Assembly: GCA_013400155.1 (NCBI GenBank)
Contig: VXBM01000043.1
Coordinates: forward strand, 1,768,325 to 1,832,324
Source: Helopsaltes ochotensis
Taxonomy: Eukaryota; Chordata; Aves; Passeriformes; Locustellidae
Reading direction: 5' to 3'
Length of the DNA: 64,000 bases
Part shown: positions 18,830-32,924 of the stretch, piece by piece
Numbering within the stretch: the first letter of the stretch is position 1
Layout: each line of letters begins with the position of its first letter
The notes under the pieces: generated by a model
The model's database searches: none
What the model was told of the DNA's origin: nothing
Seen by the model: only the letters and a program-made list of their open reading frames with translations
Program-made: the position numbers and the translations under genes

Positions 18830-19337
18830 GGCAATCACACATCCCCGCAGCGGGCGGCGGTCGGAGGCGGAGCGGTGAGGAGCGCTCCCCCGCCTGTCGC
18901 TGCAGCCGCGCCGCCGGCTCCGCTCGGCTCGGCGGGGAAGAGCTGCCTCCGGCACCGGCGGCCGCCGAGAGACGGCGGCTGTCAGCGGGCAGGACGGGCG
19001 GCTGCCGCCTCAGCCACCGCTCACGCCGCTGCTCGAAAGAGCGAAGGCAGCAGTTGTGGGGAGCGAGGCGGGGCCGAGGCGGCGAGGCGAGCCCCGCCCG
19101 CCCCGAGCCCCTGGGGCTGTCCCGGTCCCGTTTCCCGCTCCAGGGCCGCCCGGAGCCCGTGCAGCCAACAGTCGCCCGCGAGTTCCCCTCGTGTCTGCCA
19201 GAAAGCACTCGGGGCGCTGTCTGGGGACAATTATGGGGAAGTCAGTTGATAAATAACGCGTGCCGTTGATTGCGAACAGGCTCCTGTCATTTACTGGGCA
19301 GGGTATTAAAAACAGCTGCAGGCTCCTGACAGTCTTG

Positions 19338-19470
19338 AAAAAAACCCAGCAACAAAAAAAAACCAAAACAAAACAGAAAAAAACGAACCAACCTACCTAC
19401 CAACCAAACAAACAAAACCCCAAAAAAACCCAAAAAAACACCACCACCGAAACACAAAAACCCCACAAAA
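19338..19470. repeat. A/C-rich low-complexity tract (AAAAC-like)
   Basis: About 130 bases of A-runs separated by C or CC, with AACC and AAAC units, directly next to the DIPK1A CpG island. It could be an expanded simple repeat or the A-rich tail of an old insertion. Confidence 0.85.
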
Positions 19471-19552
19471 CCCTTAAAAGGAGTAGTTCCTCCAAAATAA
19501 GGAAGAAGTGTTTGCTTGGACCCGTATTAACACAGATGAGCAATTTTTTTAC

Positions 19553-19737
19553 TGTGAGGTTGGTGAGTACAACCAGAATAGGTTGCCCAGAAAACCTGCG
19601 GATGGCCCAGCTGAAGACCAGGTTGGACAAGGTTTCGAGCAACCTGGTCTATTGCGATTTGTCCCTGACCATGGCAGGAGGATTGGAACAAGATGATCTT
19701 TAAGGTTCCTTCTAACACCAGCCATTCTGTAATTCTA
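19553..19737 (+). mobile_element. CR1 LINE 3' fragment
   Basis: The segment shows the usual CR1 3'-end order: AGGTTGCCCAG, then GAGCAACCTGGTCTA, CATGGCAGGAGGATTGGAA, AAGATGATCTTTAAGGTTCC and the terminal ATTCTGTAATTCT. CR1 is the main avian LINE and is normally 5'-truncated, as here. Confidence 0.92.
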
Positions 19738-22700
19738 CATTAGTGCCACAAACTGGGGAAAAGTTACCTTGAAGTACTCATCACCAGAGGCTCTCTCAGC
19801 CCTTCAAGTATTGTGGGAAGCCTCAGTCCAATTGAAATTTGTGAGAACACCATTAAGTTCAAGTAAAATCATCCTTTCTTACGCAAGGTTTGGGTTTTGT
19901 CCAGCCTTCCTATGTTTACAACTTGATTGTGACTTCTTCTAATGCAGTGTGTTAGCAGAGTCAAAGCCAGAAGCTGGGAGTCTCCTGATGCTTTTTGTCT
20001 ATGAAACTTCAGGCACAAAGATTACGCCAAGGTGTTGGGATAAAAATGAGACAAACATAGCATGTTATGGCTTTGGGTGTTCAGTGCACTTACCAAGGAA
20101 CTCTGCTTTTCTGAAAAGATGAGTCACAAAATACTCCTGTAAGGATAAGCTGCTACTCTTTGGCAGGGCTTACTCTTAAGGAAAGATGTATGTGTGGAAA
20201 CCAAATGTTGGGAGTTCACAAAAAAATTTAGAGATCTGTGCTTGAAGATTCAAGAACAGTCTGTGACTGTTTTTTGACAACATAATCACTGCCAGAGTCA
20301 TCCTGAAGTAAAAATCTCAAAAATTAATTAGTAAGATTTGGCACTCCTGTAACAGCAATCCTGGCTTTAGTAACAGCCAGTGACTCTTGCAGGGTTTTCT
20401 CTTCCTATTCAGCAGGCCCAGATGGCTGCGCTTTCTGCATCACCTCCCTCTACAGTTCACTGATTTGCACAAGTTTAGCTGGGTTATAGGCATGCAACAC
20501 AACAGCAACACAAGAGGAGGCCACAGAGCAAAACATTTTAACATTTTGCTGAATAATCTCAAGCCCTTACTTCATCCAGTGCTCTATGCCAACTCTTGGA
20601 ATGACAGGCTGGGAGTAATTGTGAAATGTCGGTGTCCCATATGGCTGGCAAGGATCTAAATGTTTCATTCTTGTTACATCTAGATCCAAACAGCTCCTGG
20701 CATATGTTCATTAGGGGATACATTTTTCACTTAGTACATGAGATCTTCATCATCTGTGAGAGCAGGTGCTTTTTTCCAGCACTGAAAAGTTTAGTTCTTC
20801 TCCAAGTACTCTTTGTGCCCAGGCTTTGCTAAACGCTAAAAAATAAGGCCATTTCAGCCTTTTTCAGTTACCTGTTAAATTCCTGGTTAAGCCTCAGTAG
20901 AGTCAACTCCCATGAAAAGCTAGGCCACATAAACCAGAACAGGACAGGAATCATGTAACATACATTGACTTGGTATTCACGGAATGTGGAAACCCAAAGG
21001 GATATTCTAAAGACTCGGGGCCAGATGCAGAAAAACCACATAGGTAGAACAGAAGTCATATTGATGTATTATTTACTGTACAGCCTTTCCATTCACACGT
21101 TTCCATTCTGCAGTTCACACAGCAGCCATTTTTATTAGGCCCACACCAAAGCTTTGGTACATCTTAATGTTCAAGCAGTAGAAGTTATGCTGATGTATTG
21201 CTACCTATTAATTCTTAAGTTTCCTATCCAGCTATAACAACATTACATGTTGTTATTCTAGTGATGCAGGGTTTTTTATAAGATAGAAATCAACTGCTAG
21301 TTGTACAATGCAGTGTTTGTCACTCACAATGTCAAAGGTACCTGTGGTTTTATAATATCTTCTTACATTCACCTGCAGTTCAATGACAATTTGGAGCTCA
21401 TTACATATTAAGCATAACTCAGAAAAACCAAAAAATGGTTGCAAAGACGGAAGCATCCAGGAATTCTGGACATATAAGGAATGAATATATGAGACAAATG
21501 AAAATACTGAAAAGCTACTGAGAAGAATCTGAATTCTTCAAGATAGTCACTGTAATGTGCACCTTTAAAATATAATAAATAATTTTATCCAATTTCTTTT
21601 GAAGGCAAGTCTCTGTAACTTGAGCAAGTAATACAGGTTTTAACATCACATGAAAGCTAAACATTAACTTATTGCAGTGGTTCTGGACTTGCTTCTTTCA
21701 GTTATTTGAAGCAGCTGCACCCACATACTGATTTAACTCAAATGCTGTCATAAGAGACTCCATGGGAAATCCTCAGGGTTCACCCACTCTCCCCACCATC
21801 ATATTGTATGCAGGGAGCCTCTGGCTAATGTTAATTATCACAGAATGTCTCTTTCTCACAGCAGATTTACCAACTTCAATCTGCCTAGCACAGCTTCCTA
21901 GATTAATGCTCTTTTTCTCTGGATATGCCTAAGAAATATTCTATGATCCTGAGCAGCTACTGCAGTCTTAAAGTATTACAGCACCAGCAGAATGTAATGC
22001 CCTAGTATTTGCCATCTCCCAGGTTTGTAGCTAAATTTAGTAAGTGTATTTACACAATATATAATATGGTAATGATTTAAAATGAAATTACCCATATTTC
22101 CTAAAATAAAGTTTTGAAAAATTTAGGCCTTCTTTCTTTTTGTGCTACTCAGCTATCTATTTGTTCACATATGTCTAGGAGTCTGTTTTTCTACAGACTC
22201 TCTTAGGCCTGTCTTTGTGGATGAAAATGAAGATCTGGGAATCCATCTAACCTTTATATCTAAATTTTCCCTCATGTTCCCTTCAGAGAGGGATACTGTT
22301 TCCTTCTCCTTTGCAAATTTCTGTGAACTATGACTTAATCAGTTTGTTAGCTTTAATTTTATCCTAAAAGATTATTTCCTATTATTTTCTATTCAGATTC
22401 TTATAAATGCTAGTGCTTCTATTGCATGAGTAGGTGGAGCCCTCTCTAACCTAGAAAGCAGACACAGCCTGTTAAGGATTCCCTTGTGGCTTAACTTGGT
22501 ATAAACAAATCATTAATCTATTTGAGGAAACGGACTCTTCCAGCCAACAGGTTTCATTTCTAAGGCTCTATTTACATGGTCGCTTTAATCTCACATAAAT
22601 CCACCCTGCTGCTGAAGCAGATAGTGTCACCTCCTCTTGCTGTTGGTGCCTACCTTCTCCCTTGGGCTGGCATAAACATTTCTGTTGTTGTATAAAGGAC

Positions 22701-25299
22701 TAAATCAATGATCTGAACTAAAAACTAATCTTGAATCCTTTTTCCTCTGAGATAGGTTAGAGGCACTCCAAATCCTTTCATCAATGGCTTGGACTTACAT
22801 GGGAGCAAAAGGGCTGTTTGTAACCACCAAAACCTATATCTTCTTTAAACACATATCCTTGTAAAAGATCACATTTTACTGTCAGATAAATTATATGTGA
22901 CTCATTTGTAGCTCTTGACTGAGATTAGATACAACCACTATTATTAAACATTAACCGATTAATTTGACATACAAGTCTTTGAGTGACACAATGTTTACTC
23001 TTTTACTTTGGTATATTTTTTAAAATTCAAAATGTACTAAAAAACATTACAGTAAATATGTCTTAATAACATAACATATCAAGAGTACACAGGTCTTCAA
23101 AAGCCCAGAATAGAAAGCTTTACATGTTACAATCCTGTATACATTAGAGGACTAAGAAAACTCCAGAAATATTGTGCTCTGAACAAAAGATTTGAAGGTG
23201 GTCAATTGTAAGCAAATGCTAAACAACAGTTTGTATGCATGTTTCAAAGTCCACAAAGATTCAATCAACAGAGTTCAGATTCAATCAACCAATAAAATTA
23301 GGTTTCTTTTGTACATATTTGTGCTTTCAAGTCTACTTCTTCTATTAGTTGCTGAAGTTATGAGGTTTGAGAGTTTTACCCAAGATTAATTGAGGTTATA
23401 TGTTAAACTGCATGGTCAGAGTACACTTGCTAGCATTAATCTATTTTTGGTTTGGAAAGCATTTTATAATTTTCAGATAACTTATTTTCAACATGGTTAT
23501 ATTACCTAATTATCCAGGCTGTTTCCTTCTTTGGATTAGAGGCAAAATAAAGTTATAATCCACTCTGAACCTCTGTTTGCACTACTTGAAGTAAAAGACT
23601 TCTTTGTTCTGTTATTTTATGCCTGTGGTAGTCATCTGTTAAAAACCACAAACCTTTATATAATAGAAATGTTAGTCTTAATTCCTATTTATGGAATTTC
23701 CAATAAGCAGCCTAGTTGGCATTTTCTTCATGCCCTCCTCCCATTTCCCAAAATTTCTTCCCCTGAATTAAGACTTGCACCTTCCTGCTTACTTTATAAG
23801 GTAGCTCAGAGAGCTAGGTAATCCAAGTCCTAGCCCACGCTCTTCAAAAAATCCTCTTAGGTTCTAAATAGTAGATTCCAGTACTGAAGCAGGTACATAC
23901 TGATACGAGAAGGTCAAGATGAGAAGGAGATGACCCGAATTCAATTCAGAAAGAAGATGCTAATTTTTAACTCCTAAGGTAGTATTGGAACAAATCACCC
24001 AGCAGGGTAGTACACTTTTCAACACGTGGTGCACTTAGGAGAGCTCTGACCTAAGCGCAAAGCAGAGAACAGCTGCAGTGGTTGGATGCATTGCTACCCC
24101 CAGCTGTCCTGCCATCCCCTCTGCCCCAGGACATTTCCACAACAGAACTCTTTCAATTCACAGTCGAGCACATTTGCTTTAATTGCCTGAGAAGTCAGTT
24201 CATGCTAAAATGCTAGACTGTGAACCTCAGCCAGTGAGGTACAGCTCTGCCCTGCCTTCTGCCAGCTATGGTAGAGAAGAGAAAAATAGGCAGACGAACT
24301 ACAGATAGCAGAGCTCCTGTGTGAAGCCCTTTCCTTGCTCATCCTCTACTACTTATACCTACTCCCATGCTGTTCTCTCACTTCTGCCATGCAGCTCTTT
24401 GCGTAGCTGAATGGTGAACTGTCTGCTGAACTCAAATTAAAAATAACACAGAAAAAGAAAAAAGCCATATCAGTTCTCCATTTTGATTCTGCATGCCACT
24501 GCAGAGTGCCATACTCAGAAAGGCACGAATAGCTTGACATTTGGAAGAAGTAGCAGAAACAGGAACTGCTTAAAATGGGATACGATGAAAAACACTTCAT
24601 GTCTGCCCTAAAACTGATGTCTCCTTATAATACACACTCCAATCCAGTGATTTATTGGGCAGAATGAATGAAACATTGTGTTATGTAGGAATTTGAACTG
24701 CTAATCATTGTGTCAGGCCTTAAATCATACATAAGTAAATCTGCTTCAGTTCACAGGCTTTAATGAAGCTGGAAACCTGGTCCCATAAGCAAGAATTTGT
24801 AAAGTGTAGTGGCATGCCTTATCAAACAGTCTTCATGATATTGATAAAAATTAATCAAAACATAACACTTTGTCTTACTTTTTTTGGCTACATTCAAAAC
24901 TTCTATCTATACATGAAATCCAGAAATTTTACCCTGAATTGTTAGAGGATTCTGGCAATACCCTCAAAAAAAGCAGTAATGATTAGAAGAAATCTCTAGG
25001 AAAGAAGTATTTCCTTTTAGGAAACCTCTAATTGTAGGGTCTATCAAATTTTTAGGTGAAAAACAAATTTAATGTATTTTTAATGGTAGCTTATTGAAGT
25101 TGTTCATTTTGAGGTAATTCGTAATAGACAAACTTTCTTAAAAAGCTTATAATCACTTATGAAGGCAGCATCTATATTGCTAAAATTCCAAGCTCTTAAT
25201 AAATATATATACAGTTAACCTATTGAAGTATTTATCATTGGGGGTTTTTCTAGATAAAGTAGTTTTCGCTTCCCTTTAAATAAACAAAACAACAAACAG

Positions 25300-25510
25300 A
25301 CAGTCGAGCATATTCCTGGCACAGATCTGATGCCTTTTGCAATCCCTGGAGTAGGCAATGTATTGATTGTATATTAATTAATTCCTGGAGCCTACTTTAT
25401 GGAAAGTGCTGTGGGATTGTTGATCGAAAATGCCAGTAGGCATTATGCAGTAATTGAATTATTTAAAATTTGTCAACATCTAAATTTTTACACTACTTAG
25501 CAGGAATTTC
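25300..25510. promoter_or_regulatory. Candidate conserved non-coding element
   Basis: Non-repetitive sequence with complex composition contains TTAATTAATT, ATTGATTG and GTAATTGAATTATT homeodomain-type cores within 150 bases and a near-repeat of CCTGGAG...CCTA. It resembles vertebrate developmental enhancers. This is a judgement on composition only; no alignment was possible. Confidence 0.25.
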
Positions 25511-28500
25511 CACTGTAAATATAATTGCTAGAATTAAGTAAAACTATTTTATACTTAGACTGGGTTTTTTAGAAGGAAAAAATGCTGTTTTAAGCAAAGT
25601 AGGGAGCTGCTTTCACACACAAATTTTCTTTCATCATTAAAAATATCCAGGCAGAATAAATTCAGTAGTCTCAAATATATTCTTTGGGTTCTTTTCTGTG
25701 TAATAGTACATATTTCTGAACAACAGGTTTTTTATCCATCTATACAACATAGTAAAAGAATGACAACATTATAAATACCCGGTTACAGCATTTCTAAAGG
25801 TGTTTTCTTTTCCCTGAATGACAAAAGGCAATTTGGAGCAGTAACATTTTAAAATACTATCAAATAAAATTAAAAAAAACCACCAAAAAACAAGCTTAGG
25901 CTAATATAATATGCAGTATTATTTTTAGCTCTATGCTTCATTAAACTTCGAGGTAAGTATCACTACAGTCATAGATTGACTATATCATGCCAATATGCTA
26001 AAAAAATACCTTGTCAAGTTAGGCTTATGCCCAGTTCTTACAAGGCTCTACAAGTCTGGTATTGCAGTTCTCATTGATCAGTTCTGCTACATGCTTTTAC
26101 AGCAACACTGAAGTTCACAATACCAGTTGTTTTTATACTGCCCCCTCACAGCTCATTTTATTTCTGTATCACAGACATACCGTTCCACCCCTCCACCCAT
26201 CAATATTATTCAATTGTTTTTAATTAGAGGTTATTTTTATTATGAAAGCTGCAGCACAGCTGAACAGAGTTTTTGCCTGCACTAAGGGTGTGGGGAGAGC
26301 ACCCAAGAAGCAGATTGTGGTCAGAACTTACTAAAGCAGCCCAACTTCTAAAGAAAAGGCATCATGGAACTGCAATTAAAGCACCTTTGTTATTTGACAG
26401 TGTGGTATCTGCAAGAATATAGACCTTAAACATGTATTTTAAGATTGCCCTGTATGAGTCTACATCAGAAATCATGCTGATTCCTAGTCTTTTGTTTAAA
26501 AGAAACCAAAGCTGCATTCTATATACAATCAAGTGTATTAAAAATTGTTACAATGTCTAAATATATAAAAAATAAATTATTGCAGTTAATTAAATCTTTT
26601 ATTATCTCATAGGAAACACACTGAAGATATATCTTTTGTGCTAAACTGAATATATTCAGTGTCATTATGGTGAGCAGTGCAACTGTTGTGCCTGCCCTGA
26701 GTTCTCGTACATAGGTTCAGAGCCCTCTTTCCAAACACAGCTTTCAAATGACACCACCATCATTCTCGGACAGAAGCTGTAGCAGATAAAGCATTTTCTT
26801 TAGATTGATCAGGCACTCAGACCCTTTCTAGATCTTTTATATTACACTGTAGCTGAACAAAAGGAAACAATTCACAAACCCACATTTCCAACCCACAACA
26901 CCAATTTTGGTTTGGGATTCAGGAGTATATCTGAAAAAAAGTAGTTGGTGAGGTAAACTGAATGCTTCTCTGAAGACACAGAGAGTCTTTGTCAGACCTT
27001 TACACATCTAAGAAGGGTTAAGTGGTAGCTGGTCAATGCAGTCATTGTAGCTGACACAAATGGTGTGATTTCTATGAAAATATTTCAAATTACTACAGAT
27101 ACTTATGTTCTGTTTTGTCTAGATATGTATTACATTCGTTATAATTTAGGCTGACCTTGATGTGATATTTGCAGAGTTTTCAATCAAGTTATTTTGCAAC
27201 TTCCTCTTTATACACAAACAAACAGACTTACTGTGTATTGACATCCCAGCTTTTCCCTGTTTTATCCCAGCTTCTTGTTCTTAATTGTCCACATAAAAAC
27301 CCCTTTTGCATAGTACTGTTTGAACCTGGACTCATTTACATGGCTGAGGATATAGGTTTATATTTAGTTTTACTTTCAATCAAACTCTAAGCACAAATAT
27401 AATTTCCCATCAGGAATCAATGGTTACAATTTGTTTTAACTTAAAACCAGAACAGAACCATACAACTTTTCCATTTCTTTTTTTTTTCCCAATCCATTTT
27501 CCCAGCCAACATGTGAGATTCAAAGTGCATTCTAAACAGAAGAAAATGACATTTTCAATGAATTTGCTGATTAAAAAAAAAAAGTTTTAAAATAAGACCT
27601 GGATTTACAGGTCTAGCAAGTAAGGATACCCTTTTCACCACAGGCTATCCGTTGGCAATTAAATCACACCAGTAATCTGATACAGCATTAGATCTTTAGC
27701 TGCATGATAGCACTGTCACAGGCATTTTACATCCTAGAACCTGCAGTAAATTAAAAAGTCCTTGGAGACCATCACTACTTGACCTCTTGGTCTGCTGAAT
27801 TCCAAGCAAGGCAAAAAAAATCAGTTTTACTTTTAGCAATCTCCTGCACATTAGTGCAGGGTCTTATCAATGCTTGCCTACATTTCCTCCTATCTTTGGC
27901 AAGTACAGCTTTAGAATTGATCCTACCTGAGAAATTTGAGACAGCTGGTGAAGTTCCTGGGAGAGGCAAGCTGACAACAGTCTGTTGTAATTTGAAGGAG
28001 AATTAATCTATAGCAAACTGACTTTTGATTTAGTTAATCCTTACACATGCTTATTAGGCCTTTCCCTTTGTGCATTGTCTTCTTTCATTTGTCTCAGCTT
28101 TTTAGGGTGTTTTCATATTGACAAGCCCTTTGAATGTGGTCTTTCTTATCCTGAAGTTGTCTTCACATGTGCTTATGGCAGGTCTGGGCATTCTCTTTTG
28201 CATCTCTCATGGCAGGTGGATGGACCTTGACTGGCTGTAATGGGGCACAGCAGAGCCATCAGCACCATGGGTGCTGCCCGGTGAGGGAGGCTCGTGGCCC
28301 TGACTCAGTCAGGCTGAGCCCATTGCATCACACTTCTCAGCAGCAGTGAATTCACAGGGCCAGGGCACCTACTTGGCAGTCCTGCTTGGCAGACTTCTGC
28401 TTTCCTGACTCAAGCAGCTCATTTGTCCCATAATCAGAAATACTTCAATTGTTCACTTTGTAAGTGGCCCATGACCATGGAATATACATTTGGTACCTGA

Positions 28501-31500
28501 AAGAGATGGCAGCCCATGGGATCAAACTGTGGGTCAGCTTGTTTCCCTTTTAGCTTGTTGTAGATGTTTCATCCTGTAACTTAAACACAGGAAGAAATAA
28601 GTCTTTTCTCTCTGCATTTCCATTTTGACATGAATATTTGTATTACCTCTTCTGCTACCTCTGTTCTGTACCCCCTCTTCAATATCTACATGCTCTCAGC
28701 TCCTGGGCCCCTGAAGTCTGCAAGCTGACCTGTCTGCAAACAAACCTATTTTTACAAATACATGTATGTGTTATATATACATATCTACAGTAATGTTTTT
28801 CAGCAGGAGCAGTTCACTGAGCTGCCATCTCTGCATGGCTCCTGGCACAGGGGAGAGCCAGCATGTCCCTGAGCAGAAGTGAGTGCAACCTTAGATGGCA
28901 GCAGCTGTTGAACAAGTGTGGCTGAGTCAGGTAACTGTACCCTCGGCTACAACCGCTGAGAAGAGACGGATTTAAAGCCTTTAACCCCCTTGCTGGTGTT
29001 CTGCTCCCCATCCCCTTCTTTAGCTCAGGCCTCCCCTGCCTCTGTGAGGAGTAGGCTCAGGGGACTGAACCAGCAGAAAACATTTTGACCACTGTTGTGG
29101 GCTTAGTTTGTACTTCTGAGGGTATGGAGCAGGTCAGAGGAGCATCCACATGGGCTTGGTGGGAGCCATGGCAGCATACTGGGAGGGAAGCAGCAGGACT
29201 GCCAGCTCTTGATGTGCTGCTTTGTAAAATTCACATTTCCACCTCACTACAAAAACTGGCAGAGGAGACGACCGTATATTTATATTTAGAGACTCATCAC
29301 AAAAGAACATAGCACAAGGAAAAGAAAAAGGAAAATCTGTCATAGCAGCCCCAAATTTTAGGGATAGAGTCAGGACTGTGTAGATATAGATGTGCCTCAG
29401 TGCTGGTATGAAACAAGCTAAAATAGAAAATAAGTGACTGATGTCATAAGAACTGATTTTTGATCCTGTTTATGTATACTTTTTTTTAGCTGAATGCAGA
29501 TAAGCAATGTTGTATTAGAACAAAATCTTTCAGGGCTTTCAGGCTGAGAGAACATGACATGACATGAGTGATCAAAATACGTGTGTGACACAACAGCTAC
29601 TACATTTGGGTTAGCTAAAACAATGACACTTAGATTGCACCTTCTAAGTAAGCATATCAAAGTTAACAAGTGTAACAGTGTCATTATTTCATAAGCACTG
29701 CAAGAGTGAAGTGACTTGGCCAGTGTGTCTGCCTCGGACCACTTACAGTTCTTTCTGTGCAGCACCCTGGGGCTGACAGCAGAAGGGGCTACTTCCTTTT
29801 CTCCAACCCCCACAGCTGAATTTTCTGGGCTGCAAACAGCTCTTCAACCCCTGCTAAGTGTTAGTAGGGTCCTGTCATGCTGCACTGTTCAAAAGTATTT
29901 TGTCTCCATCTTCATAAATAGAGATGCTATCAGGTAGGGAAAAAAAATAAAAGAAAAAAAGAGAAGTGAGTGATTTGCCATCTGAGTGCAACTTGGCAGA
30001 CCTGCTGAAAGCTTGTTTGAAGGGCCATACCACATTCCAGGTGGTGGGAGAGCAGAAGGAATGCTGTACTAATTCTCCCTCCAGTCAGACTGATGTCCAG
30101 AACAGATTTTTCACCGCAGATGAAATGGCAATATTCTGCCATGTAACCATGTCCTGAGGGGCTGTTAAGCATTTTTTAACTTCAGTTTAGAGTTAAGAGG
30201 TAAGTCTGGTCTGTACTGCTACAATATTTAACCACAAAAGAGCTGGAAATTCTGCTCTAGCAGACAATTTTACAGTCCACAAAGGAGCACAGATGCTGAC
30301 AGACAAAACCTTATCATAAAACAGTATGATGCTCCAGTCCTCAATAAATTATGATACAGCCCATCACAATGTAAAATATTTGAGACTGCAATTACTTTTG
30401 CAAATCTGCAGAGCAGAGCTAAAGTGATATAATAAAATGCTTGCTTAGGCTTTAGCTCCGAAATGCTGACTTTGCATTTTAACTTTAGTTGCTAGCTAGA
30501 GCTTCAGTAACTGCTTTCAAATCTGTGCGTAGAGAGGAGGGGAAGGAATGCATCACATTGGTGCATGACTGAATTCTCAGGGAGTTTGAGAACTGGAATC
30601 TCTTTCTGGTCCAAGCAATTAACCAAAATTTCAAGCCTTGGCAGCTGTTTGTTTTCTGAAAGGAGGCGATTATATGACCACAGCAGTAGAATGACAGTGC
30701 AGGCAGACAGCAGAGAGTAAACCTTTCTTAAATTCCACCTCTGAATAATGAGGTCAGATTTTTATGAACTGGTCTCACAAGAAAAAGGAAAAAAACATTA
30801 CTTAGGACCATACTTACATACACTCACAAAATTCCCACTAGCTGGAATAGCAGTAAGTTGCAATTCTCTCACAGCTACTTTGTGGAGCTAAAATACTGCT
30901 ACATTTTCTCCTAAGTCTTCAACTCAGAAAAAACAGTATTAGCAGTAAAAACACAGTAACTCATACATAAGCACTCTCAGCAAGGCCAAACCTAGTTCAA
31001 ACACTTATTTTTTTTCTCTTTCAGACTCACTCACTGTCTTCAGGTACAAAAAAGTGTTAGTATAACTAAGATGGATGCGAGACAAAATCTCTTACAATAA
31101 AAATCTTTCCTGCTCTTAACTAGCATACCCAAAGATGTTGTAAATAATGTAGAAACACTGTGTCTCAAGCTCTTACTATTTCTGTCCTTAAGTATCTTAG
31201 TCTACAACGGTTTGGGGTTTTTTTTTGGGTTTTTTTCTGCACTGTTGCACATATGAGAACTGAGGGATTGCTTCTTGTTCAGACACTTCAGCAAATAGAA
31301 TTCAGCCATGGCAGAGTATGAACTACAAAACAGGAATAACTAAGGGCTTATAGCAGAATGATGTGAGTATTTAATAGCTTGTAAGTGCCTTGAATTATTA
31401 ACTGTAGAGCACCCAAAGAACTATCTATCCACCTACCAAAGATTACTCTGTCATACAAAATCTTGGCTTATGTTCTACAATGAATTTCAGCAAGGTTACA

Positions 31501-32055
31501 CACCTGGAATAAAATTCTAAGTGAGTGAAGCATTAAGGACCTTTTAAGCATCAGCTTGTTTGACATTTTTGCAAGCATCTAAAGTGTCTTCTATTAGATG
31601 CAGAGCTAATAGGCAGAGTTGGTTGTTATGTTTTTTTCCTAAAGTATCTGTGGTGCTTTGAGTAATAGCGACAGAGAGAGATTTAAAGAATAATTACAAC
31701 ATTGCTATATGTTAATTTTTTGAAGTTAAACAACCTTCTAATGATTTTCAAGTCTAAATGTAACTTAGTTCAAAGGCTAGTATAGATTGTAATACAAAGA
31801 TACAAGACAATTTCTAATCCACACAGTAATTGCTGTTTAATATATGTATTGCAGAAGGGCTTTAGAAACTTAATAGTAAAAAATAGGACTCATAATATTC
31901 TATCTTCAAAAGTTAACAGTTTTAAATATTAAGAATAAAAAAGTAATTGCTTTGGATTAGTGGGGCAAATATGTTGTTTTTCCATACATCGAATTTAACA
32001 GAAGAAACATAGTATTTGGCTAAATTGGCTCAACAGTGACAGTGAGCACATTTAA

Positions 32056-32060
32056 GAGGG
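32056..32060. repeat. Left target-site duplication GAGGG
   Basis: GAGGG immediately precedes the TG start of the LTR and is repeated exactly at 32925-32929 after its CA end. Five-base duplications are typical of ERVL-class integration. Confidence 0.8.
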
Positions 32061-32924
32061 TGTCTTAGTTAGAAAATACAGGTGTCTGCTAGGGAGGGCA
32101 GGACCTCCCTTGGAATAGAGAATTCAACCCTCCCACACACACTTTCTCCGAATTATTAAAATTTTGGATATTAAGTGGCAAAGATATGGGGATAGGAATA
32201 ACAGCTCTTTACTAGTATGTACAACAAGGCAAACAACCAACAACAACTACAGCATTAATGATAAACAGAACCAGGAACCTCGAGGGGGCTTTGTTTCACA
32301 AAGCCCGGGGCAGTCTGATCCCGGTGCAGGACTCGGAGAGCACCAAGCTGGAACGGTGGAAAATCCCAGGCTGGTGGGTGAGATGTATCAGCAGTTGCTG
32401 ATATCAGAAGTTGCACTCTGCCAGTGCCAACTGGAACGGCGGGGATGTCCCGGCGGTGCAGGGGGTGCGGGGCCATAGAGCAGCAAAAAGCTCCCAAGCG
32501 GAGCTGAGGAAAACACGGCGGCGGTGGGACAGGGCCGGCCCGGCTGCAGCAGGGCAGGAGGAGGCAGCTCGGGGTTCCGGGGCACACGAGCAGACCATGC
32601 AGACTTCTCAGGCCCGGAGGCGGCGGGACAGTGAACTCCTCCCGCAGCCGGAGCGGCCTGGCCGTCCTCTCTCGGACGCCGAGAGCAAGAGAGCGAAGCT
32701 GCCCCCAGCCCTGTCCTTTGCCTGCCCCAAAACTCGCGGTATCTCCCCCCTCCGAGAGAAACTCCCAGAGACAAAAAGAAGTGTAGCCAGGTGCTACAAA
32801 TCTCCTTTGGCCGCTTGGTTCTTCTTAAGCACCTACAAGTACCCAGTAGTTACTTTCACGGCAACTTACGGGAAAAAAATTCTATAGGGAAAACACCCCA
32901 AAACAACAAATCTAACCCCCGGCA
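32061..32924. mobile_element. Solo LTR of an endogenous retrovirus (864 bp)
   Basis: The element starts TGTCTTAGTTAG and ends CCCCCGGCA, with GAGGG direct repeats on both sides. No gag, pol or env sequence adjoins it, so it is a solo LTR left by recombination between two LTRs. The left 230 bases are AT-rich and resemble LTRs I associate with songbirds; the interior (about 32280-32780) is strongly GC-rich. Open frames inside it are by-products of base composition. Orientation is not assigned. Confidence 0.82.

Larger units (their letters stand above)
18380..19260 (-). promoter_or_regulatory. DIPK1A: CpG island / promoter region of DIPK1A
   Basis: Dense CpG sequence flanks the first coding exon on both sides and is broken by the N-run. 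The 5'UTR and TSS should lie between the start codon (18829) and about 19200 on the minus strand. No TATA box is obvious, as usual for CpG-island promoters. Confidence 0.75.

Noticed and set aside
18062..19269. Open frames of about 300 codons on both strands across the DIPK1A CpG island
   Set aside because: They run through the 185-N gap and depend on GC-rich, stop-poor sequence. Only the 18-codon exon 1 has family support.
32164..32887. Several overlapping open frames on both strands
   Set aside because: They lie inside the solo LTR and reflect its GC-rich interior; none resembles a retroviral or cellular protein.
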